DNA of 64,000 nt from Roseiflexus sp. (GTDB lineage Bacteria > Chloroflexota > Chloroflexia > Chloroflexales > Roseiflexaceae): NCBI GenBank assembly GCA_025062325.1, contig JANXAL010000140.1, positions 60,204 through 124,203 on the forward strand, given 5' to 3'. Below, one piece after another: positions 16,408 to 24,400 of this stretch. The number at the start of each line of letters is the position of its first letter. The stretch's first letter is position 1. The position numbers were made by a program, and so were the translations under genes. The notes below the pieces were generated by a model. That model had not been told where the DNA came from. It ran no database searches and saw only the letters and a program-made list of their open reading frames with translations.

Positions 16408-17154
16408 TTACGAACTTTCGTTCTGTCCGTCACGAGACCGCAACCCACGCACTGCCACCGGTCCGAACCCCAGGTAGTCGCACGAGGTCAACTGGTAGTA
16501 CACGCCATCGACCACTCCCTGCGTCGCGGTCGCCCAGTCTTCAGGACGGTGCAGATGCCCGTAGACGCAGGCTGCCGCCTTTGCCGCCGCGATCCGGCGC
16601 GCGAATTCGGTGGGACGGCGCGCCGCAAAAGGGGGAAAATGGATCATAACCACGATTGGACGCTTGCCTTCCGCAAGGCGCTGCGCCTCTGCCAGCGCTT
16701 TGTCGAGACGCGCCAGTTCACGTTCGTAGTATGGTCGATCCACCGACTCCTGAAAGCCGGGGGTCTCGGGCGCGTTCCAGCCGCGCGTGGCGCAGACAAC
16801 CGCCTCGCCGATGTCAATGGCGCTCGCTTCGAGAATGTCGATCCCCGGCGGCAGCGAACGACGCACGCGGTTGGTGCGCTCCGAACTCCACCAGTAATCG
16901 TGGTTGCCGCGCGAGATGATCTTTCGCCCCGGCAGCGCAGCGATCCATTCGAGATCGACAAGCGCATCCTGCAATTTCATCGCCCACGAGGTGTCGCCTG
17001 CCAGCAACACGACGTCCTCGGGCCGGACGCGCGCGCGCCAGGCGGCAGCAATGCGCTCCGGGTGATCCTTCCAGCGACTGCCGAAAATGTCCATTGGCTT
17101 GGGTCGGGCGAAGGAGAGATGCAGGTCTGAGATGCTCCACACCATGCTGCGCAT
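16408..17154 (-). CDS. COG1768-type metallophosphoesterase
   Basis: 248 residues from ATG 17154; a second in-frame ATG at 17145 is equally possible, while the longer frame would overlap cysH. All calcineurin-like motifs are present: WSISDLHLSF (Asp and His ligands), LLAGDTSW, SRGNHDYWW, MIHFPP and YGHLH. The opening SISDLHLSFARPKPMDIFG is characteristic of COG1768 predicted phosphohydrolases. Binuclear metal-dependent phosphoester hydrolysis is expected; the substrate is unknown. No signal peptide or membrane segment, so probably cytoplasmic. It begins 29 bases after cysH on the same strand and is likely co-transcribed with it. Confidence 0.9.
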   Translation of the reverse strand: MRSMVWSISDLHLSFARPKPMDIFGSRWKDHPERIAAAWRARVRPEDVVLLAGDTSWAMKLQDALVDLEWIAALPGRKIISRGNHDYWWSSERTNRVRRSLPPGIDILEASAIDIGEAVVCATRGWNAPETPGFQESVDRPYYERELARLDKALAEAQRLAEGKRPIVVMIHFPPFAARRPTEFARRIAAAKAAACVYGHLHRPEDWATATQGVVDGVYYQLTSCDYLGFGPVAVRGLRSRDGQNESS

Positions 17155-17183
17155 GGTACCAGACCTGCCCCAAGGATGCCAAA

Positions 17184-17900
17184 TCACGCAGTGTGCAAGC
17201 CACACTCCGTCTTGGCGAACCCGACCCAGCGCCCGGCGCGTGGGTCGCTCGCGTCAGCCGGACGGGTGCACGGCATGCAGCCGATGCTCGGATATCCTCG
17301 GTCGAGCAGCGGGTTGTACGGTACCTGGTGATGGTGGATATACGCCCAGACCTGCCGGTTGGTCCAGAAGGCGAGCGGATTGATCTTCACTAGGTTGTGG
17401 CGCGTGTTCCACTCCAGCAGGTGAGTGGTTGAGCGCGTGTCCGACTGATCGCGGCGAATGCCGCTGATCCAGGCATCGTAGTGGCGCAGCGTCTCGGCAA
17501 GCGGCGCCACTTTGCGCAACCGACAGCAACGATCCGGGTCGCGTGCGTACAGTTGCGGTCCTTCCTGGCGATCCTGTTCTTCGATAGACAGGGCGGGACG
17601 ACAGCGCCGGATCGGGATGCCGTAACGACGCTCGGCGAGAGCGGCGAGTTCGTAGGTCTCAGGGAAGAGGAGGTCGGTGTCCAGAAAAATGACCGTGATG
17701 TCCAGATTGAGCCGGGCGACCATGTCGAGCAACACCATCCCCGACGGCCCACTGAAACTGCACGTGAGGGCGACACGGGGGTAAAACGTATGCGCTGCCC
17801 AGGTTAGCAACTCTTCGGGCGGTCGGGTCTTGAAGTGTTCATTCAATCGTTGCAGTTCTTCCGGCGACCACGACGATGCGCGTTCGACGCCTGTCTCCAT
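17184..17900 (-). CDS. cysH: Phosphoadenylyl/adenylyl-sulfate reductase, iron-sulfur type
   Basis: 238 residues, usual length. It reduces activated sulfate (APS or PAPS) to sulfite in assimilatory sulfate reduction. The PP-loop is seen in LTCSFSGPSG (about 45-54). The [4Fe-4S] ligands are Cys125-Cys126 (DRCCRLRK) and Cys208/Cys211 (GCMPCTRP). The catalytic Cys233 is in TECGLH at the C-terminus. The CC...CxxC pattern indicates an APS-reducing (assimilatory APR) type enzyme rather than the cluster-free PAPS reductase of enterobacteria. SGIRRDQSDTR is the conserved substrate-binding segment. No other sulfur genes are adjacent. Confidence 0.95.
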   Translation of the reverse strand: METGVERASSWSPEELQRLNEHFKTRPPEELLTWAAHTFYPRVALTCSFSGPSGMVLLDMVARLNLDITVIFLDTDLLFPETYELAALAERRYGIPIRRCRPALSIEEQDRQEGPQLYARDPDRCCRLRKVAPLAETLRHYDAWISGIRRDQSDTRSTTHLLEWNTRHNLVKINPLAFWTNRQVWAYIHHHQVPYNPLLDRGYPSIGCMPCTRPADASDPRAGRWVGFAKTECGLHTA

Positions 17901-18540
17901 AATGCCTCCGCGAACTAAGGGTGCAGGGTTAGGATGTCCGACCTTCCGCCTGTAACCTTCTCCGCTTGCTCATCTTCAACCCTCAACTTGCAACCTCGAT
18001 GCCTCTGCACCTTTGTGCGCTATAACGTGGAATGTTCAATGTTTAGGGCCTTCAACCTTTTCATTCGCAACTTGCATCCGCCGCGCCTTACTTGCTCCAA
18101 GACCCCTAATACCGTTCCCTCTTGCCGTCCACCTCTCATCTCTTGCTTCGCTCAGATGCTGTTGAACCGCAATAGACGCTGTGCGATCAGTGACTATCAG
18201 GCAGCGCACGTTCTCGACATAACGAAAGAGTGGAGAACCGGTGCGCCGCAACGCCAAATGGAGCGGACCGGCGCGAACCATCGCTGGGATGGCAAGAAGC
18301 AGCGTAGGGATCGAGGCTGACACGACAGTTGCAACTGGTGTCGGAGCAGCAGCAGGAGCAGAGGGATCGAGGCTGACACGACGGTTGCGGTGAGCGTTGG
18401 GATGGCAGTGGGCGGCAGGGGAAGAACGACAGAGGATAGAGCAGTCACTAGCGGCGCGGCAGGGATCAGTGTCGCGCCGCACGGTTCTAGCAACGCCGCG
18501 ATCAGGATCAGTCGAACAACGTGCATGATCGCGCGATGAG
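17901..18540. other. Intergenic stretch with heptad tract and a possible decayed lipoprotein gene
   Basis: About 17935-18070 is AACCTTC/CAACTTGC heptad-like tract. On the minus strand 18526-18197 opens with MHVVRLILIAALLEPCG, which looks like a short export signal. It continues with Pro/Thr/Ala text, and a second frame (18482-18036) carries similar text after a shift near a 40-base imperfect duplication (ATCGAGGCTGACACGAC twice). This may be a broken small lipoprotein or surface-protein gene, but no family is recognised and I do not call it a gene. Confidence 0.3.
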
Positions 18541-19059
18541 CTAGTACTGAATCATTGAGAAGAAAGGATATTTCGCCAGGCGCTCACGTCCCTTGAGAAA
18601 CGTCAGTTCGACCAGGCACGCCACTTCTTCGACAACAGCGCCAGCCATTTCGACCAGTTGGCACACTGCGGCGACTGTTCCGCCAGTCGCAAGCACGTCA
18701 TCGATGACAATGACGCGCGCGCCGGGCGCTAGGGCATCGCGGTGCATCTCGAGTTTGTTCGAGCCATACTCCAGTTCATATTCGACCGCAAATGTTTCCC
18801 ATGGCAGTTTGCCCGGCTTGCGGATCGGCACTAGTCCAATCCCGAGGCGGTAAGCGAGCGGCGCGCTAAAAATGAATCCGCGCGACTCGATCCCAACGAC
18901 GGCATCGAGCGCACGTCCTTCGTAGCGCGCTGCCAGCGTATCAATGACCTGTTTGAATGCTGCGCCGTTCTGCAGCAGCGGAGTGATGTCTTTGAACTGG
19001 ATGCCCGGAACGGGGAAATCGGGAATGTTGCGGATCAGATCAGCCAGGTTAATCGTCAT
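18541..19059 (-). CDS. apt: Adenine phosphoribosyltransferase
   Basis: 172 residues, standard length. It salvages adenine with PRPP to give AMP and pyrophosphate in the cytoplasm. The family landmarks are in order: IPDFPVPGIQFKDITPLL near the N-terminus, VVGIESRGFIF, the flexible-loop region GLVPIRKPGKLPWET, and the PRPP motif VIVIDDVLATGGT. The downstream side (minus sense) is the low-information stretch before cysH, so it is probably monocistronic. The upstream region holds GAACCAAGG-type heptad repeats (19075-19125). Confidence 0.97.
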   Translation of the reverse strand: MTINLADLIRNIPDFPVPGIQFKDITPLLQNGAAFKQVIDTLAARYEGRALDAVVGIESRGFIFSAPLAYRLGIGLVPIRKPGKLPWETFAVEYELEYGSNKLEMHRDALAPGARVIVIDDVLATGGTVAAVCQLVEMAGAVVEEVACLVELTFLKGRERLAKYPFFSMIQY

Positions 19060-19435
19060 TCATAGCCTCCATAGCGCCAGGAACCAAGGGCTGAGAACCA
19101 AGGACCAAGAGCCGGGAACCGAGAACTGATGCTACATGCGCGATCTAGCCGATGCTTATTGCTCGTTACTCTGCGCGAACCAAGCGCCTGAACATTTTGT
19201 GTGATTGGCCGCAACTTGGTGCGCGAACCTAAAGTGAGGGGTTAGGGTCTCGGATGTTCAATCTTCCATCTTCCGCCTTCTCCGCCTGCTCACCTTCGAC
19301 CTTTCAACGCGCAATCTTTGCGCAATCGCGTATTTATGCGATTTAGAACGTCCAACGTTCAGCGACCCGCCTTTACATACGCAACCTTCCACCCCTCTCG
19401 CCTCTTGCCTCCCCTCTCGCCTCTCGCCTCTTGCC
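19060..19435. repeat. Heptad-like tracts between panC and apt
   Basis: 19075-19125 is built from GAACCAAG/GGACCAAGAGCC/GAACCGAG words. About 19255-19435 is built from TTCAATCTTCCATCTTCC, AACGTCCAACGTTCAGC and CTCTCGCCTCTTGCCTC words. The last of these abut the panC stop codon. No gene seen. Confidence 0.6.
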
Positions 19436-20272
19436 TCACGCCTCCAGAAAACAATTATCGATCAACCGCGTCGTTCCAATACGCACAGCGAGCGATGCCA
19501 GCGCGCGGTCGGTCACTTCTTCGAGTTCATGGAGATCGTCCACATCGGCAACGCTGACATAATCGAGGTGTGCCAGCGGTTCGGCGTCAATAACAGCGCG
19601 CATAACTGCACGCAGCGCATCACCGTTGCGTTCACCGGCGTGGAAGCGCTCCTGCACTGCCTGCAGCGCGCGAAACAGCACTGTCGCTGCACGGCGCTCC
19701 TCGGGGCTCAGGTAGACGTTGCGACTGCTCATTGCTAGACCGTCTGGCTCACGCACGATTGGGCAGACGACAATCTCAACAGGGAGGTTCAGGTCAAGGG
19801 TCATTCGGCGGATCACAAGGGTCTGCTGCGCATCTTTCTGCCCGAAATAGGCGCGGTGCGGCATGCTGATGTTGAACAGTTTGCACACGACTGTGGCGAC
19901 GCCGCGGAAGTGACCGGGGCGCGCTGCGCCTTCCAGGGGTGCAGCAATCGGTCCGACATCGACGAATGTGCTAAACCCGGGCGGATACATTTCGGCGACG
20001 TCGGGCGCAAAGACAAGATCAACCTTCTCGGCTTCGAGCAGCGCCAGATCACGCGGCAGGTCGCGCGGATAGCTCGCCAAGTCCTCCGTAGGACCAAACT
20101 GGGTCGGATTAACGAAAATCGTCGTGATGACGTGATCATTCTCGGCGCGGGCGCGACGCACGAGCGAGAGATGCCCCTCATGCAGGTATCCCATTGTCGG
20201 CACAAGACCTACTGTGCCATGCAGAGCGGCGCGCGCCGCGCGGAGTTCCTTAATCGTGACAATCACGCGCAT
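19436..20272 (-). CDS. panC: Pantothenate synthetase
   Basis: 278 residues, full length. It joins pantoate and beta-alanine with ATP to give pantothenate, the last step of vitamin B5 synthesis. The adenylation motifs are clear: VPTMGYLHEGHLSLVRRA (HxGH with HEGH), FVNPTQFGPTEDLASYPRD, the ADVAEMYPPGF-like segment VFAPDVAEMYPPGF, FGQKDAQQ and MSSRNVYLS (KMSKS-like). It begins 6 bases after the panB stop, so the two are one operon in pathway order. Confidence 0.97.
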   Translation of the reverse strand: MRVIVTIKELRAARAALHGTVGLVPTMGYLHEGHLSLVRRARAENDHVITTIFVNPTQFGPTEDLASYPRDLPRDLALLEAEKVDLVFAPDVAEMYPPGFSTFVDVGPIAAPLEGAARPGHFRGVATVVCKLFNISMPHRAYFGQKDAQQTLVIRRMTLDLNLPVEIVVCPIVREPDGLAMSSRNVYLSPEERRAATVLFRALQAVQERFHAGERNGDALRAVMRAVIDAEPLAHLDYVSVADVDDLHELEEVTDRALASLAVRIGTTRLIDNCFLEA

Positions 20273-20278
20273 GGCGAC

Positions 20279-21115
20279 TTATGACAACCCCTCCAGCGCC
20301 TCGCGCAACGCCGCCTCGTCCATCCGGCTGCTATGCTCATCGGAGGGGAAGCTCCGTTCACTGACAGCAGCAATATATGCAGCGGCGGCAGCGCGGATGA
20401 TCGGCGCCAGTTCGGCGAAGCGGCGCGCGTGGCGCGGCTTGAAATCGTCGCGCAACCCGAGCATATCAGTGGACACCTGAACCTGACCGTCGCAGTACGG
20501 ACCGGCGCCGATACCGATGGTCGGAATGCGCAAGCGCTCGGTGATCGCAGCAGCCAGTTGCGCTGGAACCAATTCAAGCACCAGTGCAAACGCCCCTGCC
20601 TCTTCGAGTGCAAGGGCATCCTCAATCAGGCGGCGTGCGGCGGCAGCGGATCGCCCCTGTACCCGCACTTTCCCAAAGACATGCGCCGACTGCGGCGTGT
20701 ACCCCAGATGCCCCATGACCGGAACGCCGCATTCCACCAGGCGCCGAACGATGGGCGTCATGGCCTGCCCGCCTTCGAGTTTCACTGCCTGCGCGCCCCC
20801 TTCCTGCATCAATCGGCGCGCCGCAGTAACCGCCATGTCCAACGTTGCATAGGTCAGGAAAGGCATATCGGCGACGATCAGCGCCGACTGCGCGCCACGT
20901 GCCACGGCTGCGGTATGGCGCACCATGTCATCAAGGGTCACTGGAATGGTTGAGCCAAAGCCGAGCACATTATCGCCGAGCGAGTCGCCAACTAGCAGTA
21001 TCGGGATGCCAGCAGAATCAAACAGCGCAGCAGTGACCGAGTCGTAGGCTGTGAGCATCGCAATCGGCTCGCCACGCGCCTTCATCTGCTGAATGTCGGT
21101 TATAGTCTTTCGCAT
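20279..21115 (-). CDS. panB: 3-methyl-2-oxobutanoate hydroxymethyltransferase
   Basis: 278 residues, full length. It transfers a hydroxymethyl group from methylenetetrahydrofolate to ketoisovalerate, making ketopantoate. Landmarks: [32 protein letters not shown] (Asp metal ligands), [35 protein letters not shown] and [19 protein letters not shown]. It is followed directly by panC. An intrinsic-terminator-like hairpin and T-run end only 10 bases before its ATG and no ribosome-binding site is visible, which is unusual (see findings). Confidence 0.97.
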   Translation of the reverse strand: MRKTITDIQQMKARGEPIAMLTAYDSVTAALFDSAGIPILLVGDSLGDNVLGFGSTIPVTLDDMVRHTAAVARGAQSALIVADMPFLTYATLDMAVTAARRLMQEGGAQAVKLEGGQAMTPIVRRLVECGVPVMGHLGYTPQSAHVFGKVRVQGRSAAAARRLIEDALALEEAGAFALVLELVPAQLAAAITERLRIPTIGIGAGPYCDGQVQVSTDMLGLRDDFKPRHARRFAELAPIIRAAAAAYIAAVSERSFPSDEHSSRMDEAALREALEGLS

Positions 21116-21125
21116 AGCGTTACAG

Positions 21126-21165
21126 AAAAAAGCGGCGAGGAAGGATCACTGATCCGACCTCGCCG
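21126..21165 (-). terminator. Intrinsic terminator after the roadblock gene, within the panB leader
   Basis: On the minus strand CGGCGAGG pairs with CCTCGCCG, with an inner GGATC/GATCC stem around AGT, and is followed by C and six T. It lies 25 bases after the roadblock stop and ends 10 bases before the panB ATG. Confidence 0.85.
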
Positions 21166-21190
21166 GACATGCCTGTGCAGAAACGTGCGC

Positions 21191-21559
21191 CTACACGAGA
21201 CTCAACAGCTCATTTGCGGTGCGCTTCATCTCGAGGAAGACGAGGCCGAGTTTTGCCTTACTGGCGGCGAGCGCGGTCAGCACTGCCTCATCTCCAATCG
21301 ACACTAGCACGACGTATCCCTCTTCACCTCGGATGAACACCTGATCGAGCTGCCCGCGCTTCAATTCGCTCGCGATCCGCTCTCCTAGCGACAACATAGC
21401 AGCACTCATTGCGGAGACGCGATCTTCTTCTACATCAGCCGGCAGCGCCGAGGCCATGATCAGGCCGTCTACACTCACGACAGCAGACGCCTCAATGTCA
21501 GGCGTGTTCATCTGCAAGGCCTTGAGATGCCGAACCATCTCCTCGGTTCTGCTAGCCAT
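21191..21559 (-). CDS. Roadblock/LC7-domain protein
   Basis: 122 residues, single roadblock/LC7 domain. The sequence MASRTEEMVRHLKALQMNTP is followed by IEASAVVSVDGLIMASALP, SAMSAAMLSLGERIASEL, GYVVLVSIGDEAVLTALA and a terminal helix, the alpha-beta-beta-alpha-beta-beta-beta order of the fold. Bacterial relatives such as MglB regulate small Ras-like GTPases in polarity and gliding; others have no known role. No GTPase gene is adjacent. An intrinsic terminator follows at once, so it is transcribed alone or as the last gene of a unit. A paralogue of similar length is encoded at 47419-47778. Confidence 0.9.
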   Translation of the reverse strand: MASRTEEMVRHLKALQMNTPDIEASAVVSVDGLIMASALPADVEEDRVSAMSAAMLSLGERIASELKRGQLDQVFIRGEEGYVVLVSIGDEAVLTALAASKAKLGLVFLEMKRTANELLSLV

Positions 21560-21773
21560 TCAGGTCCTCCTCAGGACATCGGAATGATCGAAAGCTCGTA
21601 GTATGTATGCCTTGCGCGCGGGCAACCCTGCATCGTGACACTCACGACAGACGCCCGTATAGTGCAAGTCGCTGATATTCTACTACACTTTTTGACAGAG
21701 AGCAACTGGTAATCGTATGAACCGACGGCAGGCCATGGGTAGACAATAGGTTATCGCAGCGCAAACAGGCATA

Positions 21774-23072
21774 TCACGGGGTCGGCGATGATGGTTCGAA
21801 TCGTTCGCGCAAACGACGATCCGCCTCAGTCACGGCGTCGGCTGGCGTGGTGAGACCGAGCAGCGCCTGGCGTTGCATTCGCTTGATTTCCTGCTCCACA
21901 AAGGCGCGCGCGCTCGAATTAGACATAGGAATCCCCTGTTCAGCCTGGGCGCGGAAAATCCGCGCAACGCTTTCCTGCAACGAGTCGCCGGTTAGCGCCA
22001 GGGCGCGCGATGCTGGTTGCATGTTGCTCTGCAGCAGAACGGACTGTGCTTCTTCGCTGATCATGAAACGGATAAACCGCGCTGCCGCCACACGCTCGCT
22101 GGTACCGGCAAGATGGTTGATTGCCAGAACATCAGCACGCACATACGGGCGAGGCGCCAATCCGGTTTCACTCAGGCGAGGCAGCGGCGCGACGCCGACC
22201 TGTTCGCCCCACAAATCACGATAGACGCCGATTTGATGCGCCCAACCAAAGGTCATAATGGCGCGTCCATCTTTTACCTCGCGATCAACCAGGATGCTGC
22301 TCTCGCTCCGCGCCAGAATCCGAGGATCGTTCTGGAGGGCGATCAACCAGGACAGCCATCGCTCTGCTCCGGCGCGACCGGTCGTGCCGAGTGCAACGTG
22401 CCCTTCATCGCTGAAAATGCGCCCATCGAAGGCATACAGGTACCCAATCATGTTGTCGTGCGACAGATTGAGCGCCAGTCCCCAGATTGGCGGTTGGGCT
22501 TCCGGGTCGCTCAAGCCGCGCCCGACGACGAGCATGGTGGCAGTATCGGTAGGAGGAACGGTCAGATTGGCTGCGTTGTAGTAAAGCGCCAGCGTATCAA
22601 AGCGCACTGGTGCGCCATACAGCCGCAGCGCGCCGTCTGCGTCGCGCGCCTGCGCTCCTGCCAGCGTTACCGGCAGAAGCATATCGGTCTCCTGCGCCGG
22701 TATCAGATCATCGAGCGGGAGGAGCACCCCTGCGTCCGCCAGCCCGCCGATCCAAGTGTTTGGAATGAGAATCACGTGGGGACCGCTGCCAGCCGCGACA
22801 GCAGCGCGCAGTTCAGCGGCAAAGCTGGCGAGCGGCACTGATTGCAGCACAATGCGCCCATCGCTCTGCTGACGATTATACTGCTCAACCAGGCGTCCAA
22901 GCGCCTGCCGATCACCGCCCGACCATCCGTGCCAGAGAAGAAGTGGTCCGACGTTGGAGTCGCTTGCGACAATCGTCGGGACAGAGGAGATCTTGGGCGC
23001 GTCGTTTGACTCGCACCCTGCAAGCAACGCAGCGATCAGGAGAAGGAGAATGGCAACCAGACAGCATCGCAT
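21774..23072 (-). CDS. Extracellular solute-binding lipoprotein (ABC sugar type)
   Basis: 432 residues. The N-terminus MRCCLVAILLLLIAALLAGCES is a lipoprotein signal with lipobox LLAGC and acylated Cys20. The body resembles family 1 solute-binding proteins: LLWHGWSGGDRQALGRLVEQYN, VPLASFAAELRAAVAAGSGPHVILIPN, LALNLSHDN, AIMTFGWAHQI, VRADVLAIN and AARFIRFMISEEAQSVLLQ. It should sit on the outer face of the membrane and deliver a sugar-like ligand to an ABC transporter. No permease or ATPase gene is nearby, so its transporter is encoded elsewhere or it serves as an orphan sensor. Confidence 0.88.
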   Translation of the reverse strand: MRCCLVAILLLLIAALLAGCESNDAPKISSVPTIVASDSNVGPLLLWHGWSGGDRQALGRLVEQYNRQQSDGRIVLQSVPLASFAAELRAAVAAGSGPHVILIPNTWIGGLADAGVLLPLDDLIPAQETDMLLPVTLAGAQARDADGALRLYGAPVRFDTLALYYNAANLTVPPTDTATMLVVGRGLSDPEAQPPIWGLALNLSHDNMIGYLYAFDGRIFSDEGHVALGTTGRAGAERWLSWLIALQNDPRILARSESSILVDREVKDGRAIMTFGWAHQIGVYRDLWGEQVGVAPLPRLSETGLAPRPYVRADVLAINHLAGTSERVAAARFIRFMISEEAQSVLLQSNMQPASRALALTGDSLQESVARIFRAQAEQGIPMSNSSARAFVEQEIKRMQRQALLGLTTPADAVTEADRRLRERFEPSSPTP

Positions 23073-23129
23073 GACCCAGCGAATACTCCTGTCATTCGCT
23101 GGATTATAGCATACCGACCAGTACGCTGC

Positions 23130-23516
23130 TCAGTCGATAGGCATGACGATACACGGTAGTTTAATGAAGTGATCCATCGCCGCCAGTCTAAACATAAGCG
23201 CGCTCTTTTGCGGTTGTCGTGGCGTAGTGAATGGGGCTTCCATCACCTGCCGCGCCACGCTGATGGCGTAACGGCATCCTTTCAGCGCCCCTGCCGCACC
23301 TGCCCGCAGCGTTGTTCTATCCATCGCGATAGAAGCGTCGAGTTCGACTTCTCCGAGCAGGTTCGGGCGCCTGCCATAGCTGGTCGAATGACAGGTTGGT
23401 TCTCAACCATCCGCATCGCTGCTCCAACAGCATCAGGCGCCAAGTCTCCCGCCCGCACGAAGAATTCAGCTAGCGGCAATCTCCGCCTCGCCATGGCTGC
23501 TAACGCTGATAATCAT
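23130..23516 (-). pseudogene. Isoaspartyl peptidase / plant-type asparaginase remnant
   Basis: Pieces of one Ntn-hydrolase gene are spread over the minus-strand frames: MIISVSSHGEAEIAAS, then stop; DAVGAAMRMVENQPV; SYGRRPNLLGEVELDAS; IAMDRTTLRAGAAGALKG; CRYAISVARQVMEA. The order and wording match the alpha-chain half of isoaspartyl peptidases (the GEVELDASIMDG and TLRAGAV motifs). The similarity ends after VMEA, so the beta chain with its catalytic Thr is missing. At least one stop and two frameshifts are present. Its ATG overlaps the methyltransferase stop codon as ATGA, showing it was once the last gene of that operon. Confidence 0.75.
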
Positions 23517-24400
23517 GTCGCTCCATTCGCTTTCTCTTGCGCTGTCTTCTCAAATGCGAGCACCATGTAGCGTATGAGGCGCAGGCGGTGCAGCCAGCCA
23601 AAAATGGTAAAAAGTTCTGCCATGCCGTGATGGTCTGGCAGCAGATGGCGGATCAGCTTGCGCCAGACTGGAAAGGTGGGCATCAGACCGCATGTGATGT
23701 CATCGATCACGACCGGTTGCAGTCCGATGCGGCGCGCTGTACGCTGGTAAACGCCAAGCGTGTAACTTAGATCGAAGGGACCAAAACTCGGCTCAATGAT
23801 GCGCTCAATGGTTCCGCCAAGCATCCAGAGCGCTATGCGCATGATCCAGGTCGGCACAAAATCAGAGAGCGCCAGGCGACCGCCGGGGCGTAACACTCGA
23901 TGCGCTTCGCGGAGAAACGTTTCGCGGTTGGGGAAGTGAAAACTGCACTCGACTGCCAGCACGGTATCGAACGACTCATCGGCATAAGGCAGGCGCATTG
24001 CATCGCCAATCGAAAAATCGACCAGGTTGCCGGGGCGGGCGCAGGCAACGTGGCGCGCCTGCTCGATCTGCAACGGGTCGATATTCAGCCCTAGCAATTC
24101 CACCTGATCGAAGTGTTCATTGAGCAGTGCCAGCGTCCCGCCGATGCCGCAGCCGACATCGAGCACGCGCTGACCAGAGCGCACGTTGCCTGCCTTGATG
24201 ATCCGCAGGGTCAGCGCATCGGCAGCGCGCGCGAAATCGGCGATTGAACCGTCGGCATGCGCTGGATCTTCCCAGAAACCGAAGTGGACATGCCGACCAA
24301 AGGCAGCGAGCGCCACCGGATCAGCCGCGCGCCGTCGTTCCAGCACACGCTCAAAGTAGGTTAGCCCGACCTGTGACCGGCGCTTAGTAATTGTCTTCAT
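23513..24400 (-). CDS. SAM-dependent methyltransferase (class I)
   Basis: 295 residues from ATG 24400, which overlaps the ketosynthase end by 17 bases. The longer frame to 24508 would overlap further and lacks support. Motif I is VLDVGCGIGG (about residues 80-89), the acidic strand end is LLGLNIDP, and the later motifs are VLAVECSFHFPNRETFL and VLRPGGRLALSDF. The fold and the ECSFHF segment resemble small-molecule O- or C-methyltransferases of the tocopherol/erythromycin-methyltransferase group. Coupling to a FabF-like ketosynthase suggests the substrate is an acyl or polyketide-like product, but this is inference. Confidence 0.85.
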   Translation of the reverse strand: MKTITKRRSQVGLTYFERVLERRRAADPVALAAFGRHVHFGFWEDPAHADGSIADFARAADALTLRIIKAGNVRSGQRVLDVGCGIGGTLALLNEHFDQVELLGLNIDPLQIEQARHVACARPGNLVDFSIGDAMRLPYADESFDTVLAVECSFHFPNRETFLREAHRVLRPGGRLALSDFVPTWIMRIALWMLGGTIERIIEPSFGPFDLSYTLGVYQRTARRIGLQPVVIDDITCGLMPTFPVWRKLIRHLLPDHHGMAELFTIFGWLHRLRLIRYMVLAFEKTAQEKANGAT

